From Citrobacter enshiensis (lineage in GTDB: Bacteria > Pseudomonadota > Gammaproteobacteria > Enterobacterales > Enterobacteriaceae): 64,000 bases of DNA. Positions within the stretch are counted from its first letter, which is position 1; every line of letters starts with the position of its first letter. Shown here piece by piece: positions 61,241 through 64,000 of the stretch. The translations under genes and the position numbers were made by a program. The stretch is taken from contig NZ_CP119862.1 of assembly GCF_029338175.1 (NCBI RefSeq), positions 3,100,001 through 3,164,000 on the forward strand, given 5' to 3'. Under the pieces are notes generated by a model. The model saw only the letters and a list, made by a program, of their open reading frames with translations, made no database searches and was not told the origin of the DNA.

Positions 61241-61957
61241 ATGAATGAATTTTTTCCTTTAGCAAGCGCCGCCGGGATGACCGTCGGCCTTGCCGTTTGT
61301 GCACTGATCATTGGCCTGGCACTTGCCATGTTCTTTGCGGTCTGGGAGTCAGCAAAATGGCGTCCGGTTGCATGGGCAGGTTCGGCTCTGGTTACGATTC
61401 TGCGCGGACTGCCAGAAATTCTGGTCGTACTGTTTATCTATTTCGGTTCCTCTCAGCTGCTGTTAATGCTGTCGGACGGATTCACCATTAACCTCGGCAT
61501 TGTGCAGATTCCGCTGCAAATGCAGATCGAAAACTTCGACGTTAGTCCGTTTCTGTGTGGTGTGATTGCCTTGTCGCTGCTCTATGCGGCCTATGCCTCG
61601 CAGACTCTGCGTGGGGCGTTGAAAGCCGTTCCGCTCGGGCAATGGGAATCGGGTCAGGCGTTGGGTCTGTCAAAAGCGGCGATTTTCTTTCGTCTGGTGA
61701 TGCCGCAGATGTGGCGTCATGCCCTGCCGGGACTGGGTAACCAGTGGCTGGTCTTGCTGAAAGATACCGCGTTAGTCAGTCTTATCAGCGTCAACGACCT
61801 GATGCTACAAACGAAAAGTATTGCCACCCGAACCCAGGAACCCTTCACATGGTACATCGTGGCGGCGGCTATCTATCTGGTCATCACCCTGGTCAGTCAG
61901 TACATTCTCAAACGCATTGATCTGCGCGCGACACGTTTTGAACGGAGACCAGGCTGA
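61241..61957 (+). CDS. artQ: Arginine ABC transporter permease ArtQ
   Basis: This 238-residue inner-membrane permease of the HisMQ type has about five helices, beginning with [20 protein letters not shown]. The cytoplasmic EAA-like loop is [25 protein letters not shown], near residue 130. I chose the ATG at 61241, as in K-12. The gap from artI is six bases, and the last base of its stop codon is the first base of the artM start, so translation is coupled. Confidence 0.96.
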   Translation: MNEFFPLASAAGMTVGLAVCALIIGLALAMFFAVWESAKWRPVAWAGSALVTILRGLPEILVVLFIYFGSSQLLLMLSDGFTINLGIVQIPLQMQIENFDVSPFLCGVIALSLLYAAYASQTLRGALKAVPLGQWESGQALGLSKAAIFFRLVMPQMWRHALPGLGNQWLVLLKDTALVSLISVNDLMLQTKSIATRTQEPFTWYIVAAAIYLVITLVSQYILKRIDLRATRFERRPG

Positions 61958-62625
61958 TGCTTGAGTATTTACCTGAATTAATGAAAGGGCTGCATACCAG
62001 CCTGACGCTGACCGTGGCGTCGATTGTGGTCGCCCTGATCCTGGCACTGGTTTTCACCATCATCCTGACGCTGAAAACGCCAGTGCTGGTCTGGGTGGTT
62101 CGCATCTATATCACGCTCTTTACCGGAACACCGCTGCTGGTGCAGATCTTCCTGATCTACTACGGACCAGGACAGTTCCCGTCACTGCAGGAGTATCCGG
62201 TGCTGTGGCATCTGCTCTCGGAGCCGTGGCTGTGCGCGTTAATTGCGTTATCTCTGAACAGCGCAGCGTATACCACGCAGCTGTTCTATGGCGCTATCCG
62301 CGCCATTCCAGAGGGCCAATGGCAGTCCTGCGGCGCACTGGGGATGAGCAAAAAAGACACGCTGGCGATTCTGTTGCCGTACGCCTTTAAACGCGCCCTC
62401 TCCTCTTACTCTAACGAAGTGGTACTGGTTTTCAAAAGTACCTCGCTGGCGTACACCATTACGCTGATGGAAGTGATGGGACATGGTCAGTTGCTGTACG
62501 GTCGTACCTATGATGTGATGGTCTTCGGCGCGGCAGGCGTCATTTACCTGATTGTTAACGGCCTGCTGACGCTGCTGATGCGTTTGGTCGAGCGTAAAGC
62601 CCTGGCGTTTGAGCGCAGAAATTAA
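61957..62625 (+). CDS. artM: Arginine ABC transporter permease ArtM
   Basis: This 222-residue permease pairs with ArtQ to form the membrane channel. Hydrophobic helices start with SLTLTVASIVVALILALVFTI, and the EAA-like loop GAIRAIPEGQWQSCGALGMSK is near residue 112. Length matches K-12. Its ATG shares one base with the artQ stop codon (TGATG). A strong terminator follows 28 bp after the stop, separating it from artJ. Confidence 0.96.
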   Translation: MLEYLPELMKGLHTSLTLTVASIVVALILALVFTIILTLKTPVLVWVVRIYITLFTGTPLLVQIFLIYYGPGQFPSLQEYPVLWHLLSEPWLCALIALSLNSAAYTTQLFYGAIRAIPEGQWQSCGALGMSKKDTLAILLPYAFKRALSSYSNEVVLVFKSTSLAYTITLMEVMGHGQLLYGRTYDVMVFGAAGVIYLIVNGLLTLLMRLVERKALAFERRN

Positions 62626-62653
62626 GCCTTAAACTGCATAACAGTGAATCAAC

Positions 62654-62691
62654 AAGACGGACAAGTCTCACAACTGTCCGTCTTTTTTTAT
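62654..62691 (+). terminator. artPIQM terminator
   Basis: A perfect 10-bp stem (62654-62663 with 62675-62684) is followed by a run of T residues. It lies 28 bp past artM. Confidence 0.85.
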
Positions 62692-62717
62692 TCATCACAA
62701 AATAATTAATCATTTTT

Positions 62718-62756
62718 ATTGCATACAAATTCATTAAATGGCATTGTGAATTCGTA
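62718..62756 (+). promoter_or_regulatory. Putative ARG boxes upstream of artJ
   Basis: Two 18-bp sites, 62718-62735 (core TGCAT-acaa-ATTCA) and 62739-62756 (weaker), are separated by exactly 3 bp, the geometry ArgR hexamers need. This fits ArgR repression of artJ as known in E. coli. Confidence 0.65.
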
Positions 62757-62803
62757 CCGCAGACACGGTAAAAATCATAAGATTGACAGACGGGAGTTTC
62801 ACA

Positions 62804-63535
62804 ATGAAAAAGTTAGTTCTGGCTGCATTACTCGCAACGTTTGCAACTGGCGCCGCAGCGGCTGAGAAGATCAATTTTGGCGTTTCCGCCACTTACCCTC
62901 CTTTTGAATCGATGGATGCGAACAACAAAATTGTCGGTTTTGATATCGATCTGGCGACAGCATTATGCAAACAAATGCAGGCTGAATGTACTTTTACCAA
63001 TCATGCTTTTGACAGCCTGATCCCCGCCTTGAAATTCAAAAAATATGACGCGGTGATTTCGGGTATGGATATTACGCCGGAACGCAGCAAGCAGGTCTCA
63101 TTTACCACGCCTTACTACGCCAACTCTGCGCTGGTAATTGCGAAAAAAGAGACCTACAAGACCTTCGCCGACCTGAAGGGTAAGCGTATTGGTATGGAAA
63201 ATGGCACCACCCACCAGAAGTACCTGCAGGACAAACACCCTGAGGTAAAAACCGTGGCCTATGACAGCTATCAAAATGCGATTATCGATCTGAAGAATGG
63301 CCGTATTGATGGCGTATTCGGCGATACCGCAGTGGTGAATGAGTGGCTGAAAACCAACCCTCAACTGGGTACCGCCACGGAAAAAGTGACCGATCCGCAA
63401 TACTTCGGCACCGGTCTTGGCATCGCGGTCCGCCCGGATAATAAAGCCCTGCTGGAAAAACTGAACGGTGCGCTGGCCGCCATCAAAGCCGACGGCACGT
63501 ATCAGAAAATCAGCGATCAATGGTTCCCGCAGTAA
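62804..63535 (+). CDS. artJ: Periplasmic L-arginine-binding protein ArtJ
   Basis: This 243-residue solute-binding protein delivers L-arginine to ArtPQM. Sec signal MKKLVLAALLATFATGAAAA is followed by the mature chain starting EKINFGVSATYPPFES. It is closely similar to ArtI across both lobes, sharing FESMDANNKIVGFD and NGRIDGVFGDTAVV, which shows tandem duplication. I chose the ATG at 62804, with GGGAG upstream; an in-frame TTG at 62783 is less likely. It is transcribed on its own, after the artM terminator, with ArgR-like boxes. Confidence 0.96.
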   Translation: MKKLVLAALLATFATGAAAAEKINFGVSATYPPFESMDANNKIVGFDIDLATALCKQMQAECTFTNHAFDSLIPALKFKKYDAVISGMDITPERSKQVSFTTPYYANSALVIAKKETYKTFADLKGKRIGMENGTTHQKYLQDKHPEVKTVAYDSYQNAIIDLKNGRIDGVFGDTAVVNEWLKTNPQLGTATEKVTDPQYFGTGLGIAVRPDNKALLEKLNGALAAIKADGTYQKISDQWFPQ

Positions 63536-63602
63536 GACCAGAAATGAATAAAGCAGCGATAAGCTAACACTGTTAGTTTAAGACCGAGATATCCGGGGCG
63601 AC

Positions 63603-63648
63603 CACCGGGTTTGGCGTCCCTCCGGGAACCAAATCCCGGTGTTTCCCC
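63603..63648. terminator. Hairpin between artJ and rlmC
   Basis: A stem of about 12 bp (63603-63614 with 63629-63641) has one bulged T and a 14-nt loop. It lies between the convergent ends of artJ and rlmC. The T tract is short, so its role as a terminator is probable but not certain. Confidence 0.55.
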
Positions 63649-63691
63649 TCATTCATTGGCTTAAGTGAACGGTGTTACGCGATGAGCGGCT

Positions 63692-64000
63692 TTATGATTG
63701 TCTGACCAGCAGCGTCAACACTTCATAATGGGCGGTATGCGGGAACATATCGAAAAGCTGGACGCGTTCAATGCGATAACCGGGTAATTCACCGATATCT
63801 TTCGCCATTGTCTGTGCATTACAGCTGGAATAGATAATGTATTCCGGCGCCATCTGGCTTAAATAGTCACACAGCGCCTTCCCAATACCGCGACGCGGTG
63901 GATTGACCAGCACCAGTTCAGGTACGCCTCCCTGAGCGGTGGCAAATTGGGTTGAGTCCAGCGCCTGAAAATGCAGATTCTGTAACCCTAATTCGCGGGC
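63692..64000 (-). CDS. rlmC: 23S rRNA m5U747 methyltransferase RlmC, 5' end cut by window edge
   Basis: The visible 102 residues are the C-terminus of a TrmA/RlmC/RlmD-family SAM-dependent enzyme that methylates U747 of 23S rRNA. The motif [10 protein letters not shown] precedes the catalytic-base region, and [13 protein letters not shown] contains the nucleophilic cysteine. [11 protein letters not shown] near the end is the typical C-terminal motif with the conserved Glu. The frame stays open to the edge of the window. In K-12 the gene also follows artJ in convergent orientation. Confidence 0.94.
   Translation of the reverse strand, partial: ARELGLQNLHFQALDSTQFATAQGGVPELVLVNPPRRGIGKALCDYLSQMAPEYIIYSSCNAQTMAKDIGELPGYRIERVQLFDMFPHTAHYEVLTLLVRQS

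Overview
The window is a chromosomal segment of a gamma-proteobacterium of the Enterobacteriaceae. Gene order from ycaD to rlmC matches the E. coli K-12 ycaD-dmsABC-serS-rarA-lolA-ftsK-lrp-trxB-cydDC-aat-infA-serW-clpAS-cspD-macAB-ybjX-ybjD-aqpZ-lysO-hcp-hcr-poxB-ltaE-ybjT-ybjS-amiD-ybjQ-ybjP-artPIQM-artJ-rlmC block, in the opposite orientation. Proteins I recognise look close to, but clearly not identical with, the K-12 ones. A CigR-like gene, a LysR/pirin/isochorismatase cassette, a DoxX gene and a giant adhesin are absent from this block in K-12. Together these suggest a Citrobacter- or Salmonella-like relative; Citrobacter is my best guess, from memory of families and not from a search.

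Layout. Positions 1-2.6 kb carry a truncated CigR-like gene, ycaD and the divergent ycaC. Positions 2.7-15.0 kb are a single minus-strand gene for a roughly 4,100-residue intimin/invasin-type inverse autotransporter: signal, LysM, outer-membrane barrel, about 29 tandem Ig-like repeats and a cysteine-bearing C-terminal domain. An AT-rich 750-bp leader follows. Positions 15.7-27.5 kb hold dmsCBA (anaerobic DMSO respiration), serS, rarA, lolA, ftsK and lrp, all on the minus strand. Positions 28.5-34.3 kb hold trxB, cydD-cydC, aat and infA on the plus strand. Positions 34.4-37.0 kb hold the accessory LysR/pirin/isochorismatase cassette. tRNA-Ser(GGA) follows, with a perfect 60-bp duplication of its 3' end and terminator. 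Positions 37.6-46.7 kb hold clpA, clpS, cspD, macB-macA, ybjX and ybjD. Positions 47.1-58.8 kb hold aqpZ, lysO, hcp-hcr, a DoxX gene, poxB, ltaE-ybjT-ybjS, amiD and ybjQ. Positions 58.9-64 kb hold ybjP, the arginine transporter artPIQM plus artJ, and the end of rlmC.

Functional groupings. Aat, ClpS and ClpA together form the N-degron pathway. CydDC, TrxB, DmsABC and Hcp-Hcr serve redox and anaerobic or nitrosative physiology; hcp has recognisable NsrR- and FNR-like sites. ArtPIQM and ArtJ form an arginine ABC system with ArgR-like boxes before artP and artJ. The intergenic region between macA and ybjX carries a PhoP-box-like sequence.

The most unusual items are the giant adhesin and its signs of recent repeat amplification (336-bp and 672-bp near-identical units), a G8 tract just upstream of its C-terminal domain that could allow phase variation, and the att-like duplication at serW. 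I saw no prophage, insertion sequence, CRISPR array or rRNA gene.
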